This document shows, piece by piece, positions 51,916-60,049 of a DNA stretch of 64,000 nt (position 1 is its first letter; each line of letters begins with the position of its first letter). The translations under genes and the position numbers were made by a program. This stretch comes from Actinomycetota bacterium (GTDB lineage Bacteria > Actinomycetota > Thermoleophilia > Gaiellales > F1-60-MAGs149). The notes under the pieces are model-generated. The model made no database searches, was not told the origin of the DNA, and saw nothing but the letters and a program-made list of their open reading frames with translations. The stretch is from the NCBI GenBank assembly GCA_009885805.1, contig VFJZ01000057.1, forward strand, positions 1 to 64,000. The letters run 5' to 3'.

Positions 51916-53191
51916 GGACCGCTCGCGCGCGCTGTTCGCCGAGGCCCAGCAGCACATCCCCGGTGGCGTCAATTCGCCCGTGCGCGCGATGCGCTCCGTC
52001 GGCCGCGCCTTCCCCCTCTTCATCGCCTCGGCCGCCGGCGCGACGCTGACGGACGCCGACGGCAACGACTACGTCGATCTCGTCGGCTCGTGGGGGCCGA
52101 TGATCGTCGGCCACGCGCATCTCGCCGTCGTCGAGGCCGTCCGCGAGGCGATGGTCCGCGGGTCCTCGTACGGCGCCCCGACCGCAGGCGAGACCGACCT
52201 CGCGGTGCGCGTGAAGCGTGTCTACCCGGGTATCGAGCTGATCCGCTTCGTCTCGAGCGGCACCGAGGCGTCGATGAGCGCGTTGCGGCTCGCCCGCTCG
52301 GCGACCGGCCGCGAGAAGGTGCTCAAGTTCGCCGGCTGCTACCACGGCCACGTGGACGCGCTGCTCGCCGAGGCCGGGTCGGGCATCGCCACGCTCGGCA
52401 TCCCGTCGACGCCGGGCGTGCCCGCGAGCGTCACGGCCGGAACGATCGTCGTGCCATTCAACGACGACGACGCCGTCGACCGGGCGTTCGCCGCCCACGG
52501 TCGCGACCTCGCCTGCGCGATCGTCGAGGGCGTCCCCGGCAACATGGGCGTCGTGCCGCCCGCGCGGGGCTTCATGGAGCGCCTGCAGGCTCGCTGCCGC
52601 GAGTCGGGTGCCCTGTTCGTCGTCGACGACGTCATGAGCGGCTTTCGAGTTGCTCCCGGGGGTGCCGTCGAGCTCTACGGCCTCGAGCCGGACCTCGTCG
52701 TCCTCGGCAAGATCATCGGCGGCGGGTTGCCCGCTGCGGCCTTCGGCGGCCGCCGGCAGGTGATGGAGCTGCTGGCACCGCTCGGCTCGACGTATCAGGC
52801 GGGGACGCTATCCGGCAACCCGCTCGCGATGACCGCCGGCTGCGTGACTCTCGACCTGCTGGCCGAGCCAGGTGTCTACGACCGCCTCGAGCGGACGTCG
52901 GCGCGCCTCGCGGCCGGGCTGGGCGCCGCTGCGGCCGACGGCTGCTGCGTGCAGCGCGTCGGCTCGATGATGACGCTGTTCTTCCGTCCCGGCCCCGTCC
53001 GCTCGTTCGCCGAGGCGGCCGGCTCCGAGACGGGACGGTTCGCGGCCTTTCACGCGCACTGCCTCGCCCAGGGCATCTACCTGCCGCCGTCGCAGTACGA
53101 GGCCTGGTTCGTCTCGCTTGCCCACGACGACGCCGCGATCGACGCCGTCGTCGCTGCCGCCGGTGGTTTCTTCGCCCGGAGCCCGCAGTGA
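51908..53191 (+). CDS. hemL: Glutamate-1-semialdehyde 2,1-aminomutase
   Basis: This 427-residue PLP enzyme makes 5-aminolevulinate in the C5 pathway. The signatures are HIPGGVNSPVRAM near the start, SSGTEASMSALRLAR, FAGCYHGH, VDDVMSGFR and the PLP lysine (Lys268) in GKIIGGGLPAAAFGG. Length is normal. It lies in the order hemB-hemL and is followed by GTGA coupling to a small protein. Confidence 0.96.
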   Translation: MTEDRSRALFAEAQQHIPGGVNSPVRAMRSVGRAFPLFIASAAGATLTDADGNDYVDLVGSWGPMIVGHAHLAVVEAVREAMVRGSSYGAPTAGETDLAVRVKRVYPGIELIRFVSSGTEASMSALRLARSATGREKVLKFAGCYHGHVDALLAEAGSGIATLGIPSTPGVPASVTAGTIVVPFNDDDAVDRAFAAHGRDLACAIVEGVPGNMGVVPPARGFMERLQARCRESGALFVVDDVMSGFRVAPGGAVELYGLEPDLVVLGKIIGGGLPAAAFGGRRQVMELLAPLGSTYQAGTLSGNPLAMTAGCVTLDLLAEPGVYDRLERTSARLAAGLGAAAADGCCVQRVGSMMTLFFRPGPVRSFAEAAGSETGRFAAFHAHCLAQGIYLPPSQYEAWFVSLAHDDAAIDAVVAAAGGFFARSPQ

Positions 53192-53544
53192 TCGCGACGA
53201 TCGCGGCGCGGGCGGCTGCGAGCAGCCCCGTGTTCGCCGCCAGCGTCCGTCCGACCCCCACCGGTGTGGCGGAGCACGGTCCGCGCGTTGCGCCGCGTTT
53301 CGCACTCGGGCTGGAACTGATCCACGAGGGCTACCTCGTGCACCAGGGCGCCTCACGCGCCTTCGCGCCACCGGATACGGAAGTGGCGATCCTGCTCGGC
53401 GACCATCTGTACGCGGATGGCCTGGTCGAGATCTGCCGGACTGGCGACCTCGTCGCCGTCGCCGCTCTCGCCGAGCTGATCGCGTCCGTCTCGATCGCGC
53501 CCGACGAGCCGGCCTGGGCGCGCGCGGTCGCCGCCCTCCGATGA
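53188..53544 (+). CDS. Mini prenyl-synthase-like protein lacking the Asp-rich motif
   Basis: The product has 118 residues and starts at the GTG overlapping the hemL stop. Its core, ELIHEGYLVHQG (43-54) then GDHLYADGLVEICRTGD (71-87), aligns with ELVHSATLVHDD and GDYLFARAFALMVETGD of the polyprenyl synthase at 59000. The spacing is 10 residues shorter because the DDxxD segment is missing. It thus looks like the middle helices of an all-alpha prenyl synthase without catalytic aspartates. A non-catalytic partner role (as HepS-type small subunits play) is inference. Confidence 0.6.
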   Translation: MIATIAARAAASSPVFAASVRPTPTGVAEHGPRVAPRFALGLELIHEGYLVHQGASRAFAPPDTEVAILLGDHLYADGLVEICRTGDLVAVAALAELIASVSIAPDEPAWARAVAALR

Positions 53545-55049
53545 ACGACCTCCGCGCCTGGATCGAGGTGCTGCGGCGGGAGGGAGAGCTGGCAGAGGTC
53601 ACCGCCGAAGTCGACCCCTATCTCGAGATCACGGAGATCGCCGACCGCACCATGAAGGCCGGCGGCCCGGCCCTCCTGTTCACGAACGTGCGGGGTTCGG
53701 CGATGCCCCTCCTGATCAACCAGTTCGGCACCGAGCGGCGGATGTGCCTCGCGCTCGGCGTCGCGACGCTGGACGAGGTTCGGGAGCGGGTGTCCGACGT
53801 CTTCGAGCTGCTCCAGCCACCGAAGGGCCTGTCCGCCGCGCTCGATGCGGCGGCGACGGGACTGCGCACGCTGCGCGACTCGAAGCCGAAGGTCGTCTCG
53901 AGCGGGCCGTGTCAGGAGGTCGTGATGGAGACGCCGGACCTCGACCGGCTGCCGATCATGACGTGCTGGCCCGACGACGGCGGGCCGTTCATCACCCTGC
54001 CGTCGGTCATCACCCGCGACGTCGTCACCGGCGGGCGCAACGTCGGCATGTACCGCCTCCAGAAGCACTCGTCGACGACGCTCGGTCTGCACTGGCAGAT
54101 CCACAAGGACGCCGCCGCCGACTGGCGCGAGGGCGCCGGCCGGATGGAGGTCGCGATCGCGCTCGGCACCGATCCGATCACGGCCTACGCCGGCTCGATG
54201 CCGCTGCCGAAGCACATCGACGAGTTCGCCGTCGCGGGGGTGTTGCGCGGCACCCGCACCGAGCTCGTCCGGTGCCGAACGGTCGACCTCGAGGTGCCGG
54301 CGAACGCCGAGATCGTGATCGAGGGCTACGCGGAGCGCGGCACCCTGCATCCCGAGGGGCCGTTCGGCGACCACACCGGCTACTACACGCCGGTCGAGCC
54401 GTTCCCGCTGCTGCACGTGACGGCGATCACGCACCGGCGCGACCCGATCTACCCGTCGATCGTCGTCGGCGTGCCGCCGTCCGAGGACGTCTGGCTCGGC
54501 AAGGCGACCGAGCGCATCTTCCTGCCCGCCGTGCAGATGACGCTGCCCGAGGTCGTTGACTACGACCTGCCAGCCGCCGGTGTCTTTCACAATTGCTGCA
54601 TCGTCGCCATCCGCAAGCGCTTCCCCGGCCATGCGCGGAAGGTGATGCACGCGATCTGGGGAACGGGACTTCTGTCTCTGACCAAGGCGGTCGTCGTGGT
54701 CGACGAGTGGGTGGACGTGCACGACTACACCCAGGTGATGTGGCAGCTCGGAGCGAACGTCGACCCGGCGCGCGATGTCCTCGTCTCCAGCGGGCCCCTC
54801 GACCAGCTCGACCACGCCCCTGCGATCCAGAGCCTGGGCGGTAAGATCGGCTTCGACGCGACCCGGAAATGGCCCGAAGAGGGCTACCCACGGGTGTGGC
54901 CGGAGGTCGCGCGGATGTCCGCTAGCGTTCGCGAGGCCGTCGACGAACGTTGGTCGGCGCTCGGCATCCGACTCGACGTCGTCGCGCGGGTCGACGCCGG
55001 CAGTTCGGCCCGATCCCGGCGTCGTTTTTTTGGCCGGGGCAGCCCGTGA
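53541..55049 (+). CDS. UbiD-family decarboxylase
   Basis: This 502-residue prenyl-FMN-dependent decarboxylase has the hallmarks FITLPSVITRDVVTGGRNVGMYRLQ and the catalytic E-R-E region HPEGPFGDHTGYYTP. HWQIHKDAA and PRVWPEVARM are also typical. With ubiX at 57673 and mqn genes near, the likely substrate is the carboxylated naphthoquinone intermediate of the futalosine pathway. This is inference from context. The ATG overlaps the previous stop. An intrinsic terminator is embedded in its last 20 codons. Confidence 0.9.
   Translation: MNDLRAWIEVLRREGELAEVTAEVDPYLEITEIADRTMKAGGPALLFTNVRGSAMPLLINQFGTERRMCLALGVATLDEVRERVSDVFELLQPPKGLSAALDAAATGLRTLRDSKPKVVSSGPCQEVVMETPDLDRLPIMTCWPDDGGPFITLPSVITRDVVTGGRNVGMYRLQKHSSTTLGLHWQIHKDAAADWREGAGRMEVAIALGTDPITAYAGSMPLPKHIDEFAVAGVLRGTRTELVRCRTVDLEVPANAEIVIEGYAERGTLHPEGPFGDHTGYYTPVEPFPLLHVTAITHRRDPIYPSIVVGVPPSEDVWLGKATERIFLPAVQMTLPEVVDYDLPAAGVFHNCCIVAIRKRFPGHARKVMHAIWGTGLLSLTKAVVVVDEWVDVHDYTQVMWQLGANVDPARDVLVSSGPLDQLDHAPAIQSLGGKIGFDATRKWPEEGYPRVWPEVARMSASVREAVDERWSALGIRLDVVARVDAGSSARSRRRFFGRGSP
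54993..55031 (+). terminator. Intrinsic terminator inside the 3' end of ubiD
   Basis: GACGCCGG (54993-55000) pairs perfectly with CCGGCGTC (55016-55023) and is followed by G and seven T (55025-55031). It is the only classical U-tract terminator I see in the window. It lies before the ubiD stop at 55049 and separates hemBL-ubiD from qcrABC. Confidence 0.75.
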
Positions 55050-55075
55050 TCGAGCTTGTGCCGTCTGTTCTCACG

Positions 55076-55105
55076 TTGACATCCGTCCGAAGGGTGAATC
55101 ACAAT
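55076..55105 (+). promoter_or_regulatory. qcrABC promoter
   Basis: TTGACA (55076-55081), an 18-nt spacer and CACAAT (55100-55105) lie between the ubiD terminator and qcrA. An AGGAGG ribosome site follows at 55127-55132. Confidence 0.55.
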
Positions 55106-55140
55106 GCCGCCGTCAATGCCCTCGCAGGAGGTTGAGTCTC

Positions 55141-55773
55141 GTGGCTGATCCCTCTGGGGGCCACACCGGGAACGAAGGAGCGGGCGCCGCCGGCGCTCAC
55201 GTTGATCCGGCCAGCGCCCGCGCGGCCGTCTCTCGTGGACGCTTTCTGACCGGAGTCACGCTGGGACTCGGCGGCATCCTCGGCGCCGCCATCACCGTTC
55301 CCGCGATCGGGTTCGCTCTCGGGCCGTCGTTCGTGGGCGAAGAGTGGTACTGGGCCGACCTCGGCTCGGTCGACCTGTACAACGAGGAGTACACCCCCGT
55401 CATCTTCGAGCGGGGGCCGGGTGGCCACCTCGATCGTCGCGTCGCCTTCATCCGGCGCGACGGGCCCGACGCCTTCACAGCGATCTCCAATACCTGCATG
55501 CATCTCGGCTGCCCGGTCGTCACGCGCGGCGGCGCCTTCGCCTGCCCGTGTCACGGCGGGCAGTACGACTCGGAGGGGCGCCGCACGCTCGGACCGCCGG
55601 TTCGACCGCTGAACCGCTTCGAGTTCAAGATCGAGGGCGGCAACCTGCTGCTCGGCCGCGTGTTCGCCGCCGAGGAGCGGGGCGACGAGGTCATCACGTC
55701 GAAGGTCTGGAAGGACCCCGGCCAGCAGGTCGAAGGTCTCCTGTCGTTCCTCTACCCGACGCCGCCGCGTTAG
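55141..55773 (+). CDS. qcrA: Rieske iron-sulfur subunit of menaquinol:cytochrome c reductase
   Basis: The protein has 210 residues. A polar N-terminus leads to SRGRFLTGVTLGLGGILGAA, a Tat-like signal-anchor with one membrane helix. The soluble domain binds a [2Fe-2S] cluster through CMHLGC and CPCHGGQ, the Rieske CxHxxC and CxCHG motifs. The start is GTG at 55141, with AGGAGG 8 nt upstream. It is the first gene of qcrABC, and the complex oxidises menaquinol. Confidence 0.93.
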   Translation: MADPSGGHTGNEGAGAAGAHVDPASARAAVSRGRFLTGVTLGLGGILGAAITVPAIGFALGPSFVGEEWYWADLGSVDLYNEEYTPVIFERGPGGHLDRRVAFIRRDGPDAFTAISNTCMHLGCPVVTRGGAFACPCHGGQYDSEGRRTLGPPVRPLNRFEFKIEGGNLLLGRVFAAEERGDEVITSKVWKDPGQQVEGLLSFLYPTPPR

Positions 55774-55784
55774 GAGCTCCCGCG

Positions 55785-56498
55785 ATGGCACCCCCGATTC
55801 CAACTCCCAAAGAGGTTGTCCAGATCCCGCTCGACTGGGTCGAGGAGCGCTCCGGTCTCGTCTCGCTGCACAAGTACCTGCTGTTCCGGAACGTCCCGAA
55901 GGACATCTCGTGGCTCCAGACGCTCGGCTCGGCGCTGATCACGACGTTCATGATCCAGGTCGTCACCGGCATCCTGCTCGCGATGTACTACCACCCGACG
56001 GCCGACGGCGCCTTCGAGTCGATCCGCTACATCACCGACGAGGCGACGCTCGGCTGGCTCGTACGAGGTATGCACAAGTGGGGATCGAGCATGTTCGTGA
56101 TCCTCCTCTTCCTGCACATGGGCCGTGTGTTCCTGATGGGCTCGTACAAGTATCCGCGGGAGATGACGTGGCTGACGGGAGCGATCCTCTTCCAGCTCGT
56201 GATGTTCATGTCGCTCACCGGCTACCTGCTGGTGTTCGACCAGCGCGCCTACTGGGCGTCCGTCGTCGCCATCAACATCAACGGCACGGCGCCGATCCTG
56301 GGACCGTTCATCGCCGAGTTCCTCAAGGTCGGGCCGGAGTTCTCGGAGAACACCCTGTCGCGCTTCTACTCGCTGCACATGCTCGCCGTCCCCGGCGGCA
56401 TCATTGCCATGATCGGCCTGCATCTGTACCTCGTGATCCGCCTCGGCGTCACCTCACCGCCGTGGTCCAAACATCGCGCGAAGGCCGGTGACGTCTGA
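55785..56498 (+). CDS. qcrB: Cytochrome b6-like subunit
   Basis: This 237-residue protein has four transmembrane helices and corresponds to the N-terminal half of cytochrome b. The bis-His heme ligands fall in MHKWGSSMFVILLFLHMGRVF and in the helix containing YSLHMLAVPGGIIAMIGLHLYLV. The GYLLVFDQRAYWAS segment contributes to the Qo side. A protein of this length is of the b6 (split) type rather than a full-length cytochrome b. It is followed by qcrC with a 1-nt overlap. Confidence 0.94.
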   Translation: MAPPIPTPKEVVQIPLDWVEERSGLVSLHKYLLFRNVPKDISWLQTLGSALITTFMIQVVTGILLAMYYHPTADGAFESIRYITDEATLGWLVRGMHKWGSSMFVILLFLHMGRVFLMGSYKYPREMTWLTGAILFQLVMFMSLTGYLLVFDQRAYWASVVAININGTAPILGPFIAEFLKVGPEFSENTLSRFYSLHMLAVPGGIIAMIGLHLYLVIRLGVTSPPWSKHRAKAGDV

Positions 56499-57364
56499 TG
56501 CCGCGACTGACTGCACGGGAGCGGCGCGAAGCCTACCAGCGCGAGCACGACTTCCAGGTGAAGACCGGGAAGGCGTTCTTCCCGTACGCGATCTTCCACG
56601 ACACGGTCGCCAGCCTCGTCACCGTCGTGCTGATCATGGGCATGTCGATCATCTGGTGGGCCGACTTCGGACCGGTCCCCGACGATCCGGAAGCCGGCCG
56701 CGCCGGTGGCTTCCTCGGCCCCGCGTACGAGAATCGGGCCGACCCGGGCACCGAGGAGTACGACCCGCGGCCCGAGTGGTACTTCTTCTTCCTCTTCCAG
56801 CTCCTCCGGATCTTCAAGGAGCCGGAGATGCTGCTGTTCGCGACCATCATCATCCCGACGCTGCTGATGGTGCTGATGATGGCCTGGCCGTTCATCGATC
56901 GGCGGCCGGAGCGACGCGTCTCGCGGCGGCCGATCGCCATGGTGCTCGCGGTCGCGACACCCGTGGCCCTGATGTTCCTGACGTGGGAGGGCTCGAAAGC
57001 GCCGGCCGTCGGCGCCGCCTCGGACCATCCCGGTGCCGCCGCCTTCGCGAACTTCCAGCCGTGCGGCACCTGCCACACGCTGGCTGACGCGGGCACGGGC
57101 GGTACCGTCGGGCCGAACCTCGACACCTCGAACCCCGACTACGCAACCGCCCTCGCCATCATCGCGGACGGCAAGGGTGCGATGCCGGCGTTCAAGGCGC
57201 AGGGTCTGACCGACGACCAACTCTCCTGTCTCGCCGGGTACATCGCGACCTGGGCCGGTGCGCAGGCAGGCGCGCCAGGGCCGAAGGCCCCGACGGCAGA
57301 GGGCTATCCCGACTCCTGTACCGCGGCCGGCCCCGACTACGCGGGCGCCGGCGCCGGCGGCTAG
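56498..57364 (+). CDS. qcrC: Subunit IV-like cytochrome b C-half fused to cytochrome c
   Basis: This 288-residue fusion has two parts. Residues about 1-165 carry three transmembrane helices and the Qo motif PEWYFFFLFQLLRIF of subunit IV. Residues about 180-265 are a monoheme cytochrome c with CGTCH and the axial Met in GAMPAF. This is the Bacillus-type QcrC fusion, not the diheme QcrC of classical actinobacteria. The C-terminal 25 residues are Pro/Ala/Gly-rich. The complex probably passes electrons to a membrane or soluble cytochrome c and an oxidase outside the window. Confidence 0.93.
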   Translation: MPRLTARERREAYQREHDFQVKTGKAFFPYAIFHDTVASLVTVVLIMGMSIIWWADFGPVPDDPEAGRAGGFLGPAYENRADPGTEEYDPRPEWYFFFLFQLLRIFKEPEMLLFATIIIPTLLMVLMMAWPFIDRRPERRVSRRPIAMVLAVATPVALMFLTWEGSKAPAVGAASDHPGAAAFANFQPCGTCHTLADAGTGGTVGPNLDTSNPDYATALAIIADGKGAMPAFKAQGLTDDQLSCLAGYIATWAGAQAGAPGPKAPTAEGYPDSCTAAGPDYAGAGAGG

Positions 57365-57672
57365 TGGTTCGACGCGGAAATGGGGTTGTGGTCGAGGTTC
57401 TTGGAGCGAGCGGGAGGATCGCCCGTCGCGCGGGGCTTGCTGGAGCAAGGGCAAGCGGCGGGCGGGTCGCCCGCGAAGCCCGCGGCTGCGCCGCTTGCGG
57501 CGCAGTTGTCGGTCGCCGGAGCGTGATGGTGCGGCGGGCTGCGGTTCGACCGCAGCGCCAGCATGCGCAGGACGATCCAGGGGCCTCCGAACGCCGCGCC
57601 ATTTCGGGGGCGCACCACTGAGCGGCACCGGGCCGGGGCGGCGACGCCCGGGCCCTGCGATCCTTCTGGCAT
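57365..57672. repeat. 308-nt hairpin-rich intergenic region
   Basis: I see no gene here. It holds five inverted repeats: GCTTGC/GCAAGC (57435-57456), GCGGGC/GCCCGC (57458-57474), CTGCGCCG-CTTG-CGGCGCAG (57486-57505), GCTGCGGT-TCG-ACCGCAGC (57538-57556), and an 11-bp stem with one mismatch and a GCGA loop (57630-57655) just before ubiX. The last can terminate the qcr transcript. The cluster resembles interspersed palindromic (REP/BIME-like) DNA or a structured RNA. Confidence 0.55.
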
Positions 57673-58263
57673 ATGCGTGTCTTTCTCGGCATCACCGGCG
57701 CCTCGGGCGCTCCGTACGCCGCTCGTGTCCTCGACGGCCTGACGGCCGCCGGCGCCGAGGTCGGGCTCTGCGTGTCGGCCGCCGGCGCCGAGGTGCTCGC
57801 CTGGGAGCTCTACCGCGACCGGACGCTGCCGGCGGACGTCGCCGTCGCCCGCCTCGTCGCCGAGCACGGCTCCGCTCGCGTCACCGTCTACGCCGAGGAC
57901 GACTGGTTCTCACCCTATGCCTCGGGCTCCGCCCGCTGCGACGCGTACATCATCTGCCCCTGCTCGATGGCGACGTGCGGCACGATCGCCTCGTCCGGAC
58001 AGGCCAACCTCATCCACCGCGCCGCTGGCGTCGCCCTGAAGGAGGACCGCCGCCTCGTCCTCGTCCCGCGAGAGACGCCGCTGTCCGTCATCCATCTCCG
58101 CGCGCTACTCACGCTGCGGGAGGCGGGCGCGCTGGTGGCGCCGGCGATGCCGGGCTTCTACGGCCATCCCGATACCCTGACGGACGCGATCGACTTCGTG
58201 GCGGGCAAGGTGCTTGATCTGGTGGGTGTTGACAACGATCTGCTGAGGCGGTGGGGCGGATGA
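57673..58263 (+). CDS. ubiX: UbiX-family flavin prenyltransferase
   Basis: This 196-residue enzyme prenylates FMN, making the cofactor for UbiD. Motifs are FLGITGASGAPYAARVLDGL, CPCSMATCGTIASSGQANLI and VPRETPLSVIHLRALLTL. It supplies the UbiD at 53541, although qcrABC separates the two genes. The stop overlaps the menG ATG (ATGA). Confidence 0.95.
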   Translation: MRVFLGITGASGAPYAARVLDGLTAAGAEVGLCVSAAGAEVLAWELYRDRTLPADVAVARLVAEHGSARVTVYAEDDWFSPYASGSARCDAYIICPCSMATCGTIASSGQANLIHRAAGVALKEDRRLVLVPRETPLSVIHLRALLTLREAGALVAPAMPGFYGHPDTLTDAIDFVAGKVLDLVGVDNDLLRRWGG

Positions 58264-59003
58264 GCGGCGCGGCGCTCGAGCCGCGCGCCGCCGACGGCAC
58301 GCTGCCGCCCGAGCGGGTGCAGGCGATGTTCGATCGCATCGCCCGCCCGTACGACCTGATGAACCGCGCCATGACGGTCGGCCTCGATCGGCGCTGGCGC
58401 TCGCTCGCCGCGGACGAGGCCGGAGTCGGGTCGGGCGCCGCCGTCGCCGACATCTGCTGCGGGACGGGTGATCTCGCGCTGGAGCTGGCGGCGCGCGTCG
58501 GCGCCGCCGGCGAGGTCACCGGGATCGACTTCTCCGCCAACATGCTGACGATCGCGCGGCAGAAGGCGGCCGACCGCGGCGTTGCGAACATACGCTTCGT
58601 CGCCGGCGACGCCCTCGCGCTGCCGATCGGCGATGACGAGGTCGCCGCGGCGACGATCGCCTTCGGCATGCGCAACCTCGCCGACCACGCGCAGGGCTTC
58701 CGGGAGCTCGCCCGGATCGTCCGTCCGGGCGGACGCGTCGTCTGCCTCGAGATCACCACGCCGCGCAACGGTCTCGGACGGAGCTTCTACCGGCTCTGGT
58801 TCGACCGTCTCGTCCCCGCCATCGGCGGTCTCGTCGACCGCGGTGAGAACGCCTACTCCTACCTGCCGGCGTCGGTTCGGCGCTTTCCGCCGCCTGGCGA
58901 GCTCGGTGCCGTCATGTTCGCAGCCGGACTCGAGCGCGTCCGCTACCGGCTGCTGGCGGGTGGCATCGTCGCGCTGCACGTCGGCGAGGTGCCCCTCGCG
59001 TGA
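58260..59003 (+). CDS. menG: Demethylmenaquinone methyltransferase (UbiE/MenG)
   Basis: This 247-residue SAM-dependent C-methyltransferase carries out the last step of menaquinone synthesis. The signatures are MFDRIARPYDLMNRAMTVGLD, the SAM motif VADICCGTGDLALELA, and the GMRNLADHAQGFRELARIVRPGG segment. The start is the ATG within the ATGA overlap with ubiX. Its position between ubiX and a polyprenyl synthase fits menaquinone rather than ubiquinone. Confidence 0.95.
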   Translation: MSGAALEPRAADGTLPPERVQAMFDRIARPYDLMNRAMTVGLDRRWRSLAADEAGVGSGAAVADICCGTGDLALELAARVGAAGEVTGIDFSANMLTIARQKAADRGVANIRFVAGDALALPIGDDEVAAATIAFGMRNLADHAQGFRELARIVRPGGRVVCLEITTPRNGLGRSFYRLWFDRLVPAIGGLVDRGENAYSYLPASVRRFPPPGELGAVMFAAGLERVRYRLLAGGIVALHVGEVPLA

Positions 59004-59965
59004 GCGCGATCGACGAGATCTCCCTGCTCGCCGGGCCAGGCGTCCGCTCGTACCTCGGCCGCCTCGAGGCGACCCTCGAAGCCGCGACGTCGTGGGGGGC
59101 CGGAGCGACGCCGGACGCCGCGCGCGACACGCTTGCCGCTGGCGGCAAGCGCCTGCGGCCCGTTCTCGTCTACCTGTCCGCGGCGGACCGGGACGGTGAC
59201 GACCTCGTCGCGGCCGGCGCGGCGGTCGAGCTCGTCCACTCGGCGACGCTGGTCCACGACGACGTCCTCGACCGCTCCGCTCTGCGGCGCGGGCGGCCGA
59301 CCGTCTGGGCGCTGCACGGCCCGGCGCGGGCGACGGCGACGGGCGACTACCTGTTCGCCCGCGCGTTCGCCCTGATGGTCGAGACCGGCGACGCCGCCGC
59401 GGTCACGGAGCTCGCCGAGTGCACGCTCGGGCTCGCCCGCGGCGAGGCCCTCCAGATGCAGCAGGCGCGTCGGCCCGACACGACGCCCGATCAGTACCTG
59501 GAGCGGTGCGGGCTCAAGACCGGCCTGCTGTTCGCCACCGCCTGTGCGCTCGGCGGTCGTCTCGGCGGCGTCCCTCCGACATTGCTGCCGGCGCTCCGGC
59601 GCTACGGACACGACCTGGGCCTCGCGTTCCAGCTGAGCGACGACGTGCTGGACTGCGCCGGGTCGATCTCTGCCACCGGCAAGCCGATCGGCACCGACCT
59701 GCTCGACGGCACGGCGACGCTGCCCCTGCTCTACGCCGCCCGTCTCGACGTCGCCGTCGCGGCGGCGATCGCAAGGCGCCCGGAACCGGATGCCGTTCTC
59801 GGCCTGCTCACCCGCGTCGCCGACACCGGGGCGCTCGCGGCGGCACGCGCCATCGCGCACGAGCACGCAGCGCGGGCCGAGGCTGCGCTCGACGATCTCG
59901 ATGACCACCTCGACACCCGACCGCTCCGCGCCGTGGTCCGCGGAGTCGTCGACCGGGAGGGATGA
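59000..59965 (+). CDS. Polyprenyl diphosphate synthase (menaquinone tail)
   Basis: The protein has 321 residues and an all-alpha fold. The first Asp-rich motif DDVLD is at 87-91, followed by RRGRPT. The second is LSDDVLD at about 213-219. KRLRP at 50-54 binds diphosphate. It probably makes the heptaprenyl- or longer menaquinone side chain. Coupled to menG by GTGA. Chain length cannot be read from the motifs alone. The mini protein at 53188 resembles its helices. Confidence 0.92.
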   Translation: MSAIDEISLLAGPGVRSYLGRLEATLEAATSWGAGATPDAARDTLAAGGKRLRPVLVYLSAADRDGDDLVAAGAAVELVHSATLVHDDVLDRSALRRGRPTVWALHGPARATATGDYLFARAFALMVETGDAAAVTELAECTLGLARGEALQMQQARRPDTTPDQYLERCGLKTGLLFATACALGGRLGGVPPTLLPALRRYGHDLGLAFQLSDDVLDCAGSISATGKPIGTDLLDGTATLPLLYAARLDVAVAAAIARRPEPDAVLGLLTRVADTGALAAARAIAHEHAARAEAALDDLDDHLDTRPLRAVVRGVVDREG

Positions 59966-60012
59966 GCATGCAACGGTCGGAGCGAAGCGGAGGCCCTTGC
60001 GTGCGGTGGCGA

Positions 60013-60049
60013 ATGCCGTGCGACGATGCGACGAAGGAGCGCACGGCAT
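60013..60049 (+). promoter_or_regulatory. Hairpin masking the mqnE start, with SD in its loop
   Basis: ATGCCGTGCG (60013-60022) pairs perfectly with CGCACGGCAT (60040-60049). The right arm includes the first two bases of the mqnE ATG, and the AAGGAG ribosome site (60034-60039) is in the 17-nt loop. Translational control of mqnE by folding is inferred. Confidence 0.45.

Noticed and set aside
57361..57867. Minus-strand frame of 168 codons through the qcrC-ubiX gap
   Set aside because: Composition is unlike a protein (Pro/Ser/Ala/Arg runs), it crosses ubiX antisense, and its sequence is explained by inverted repeats.
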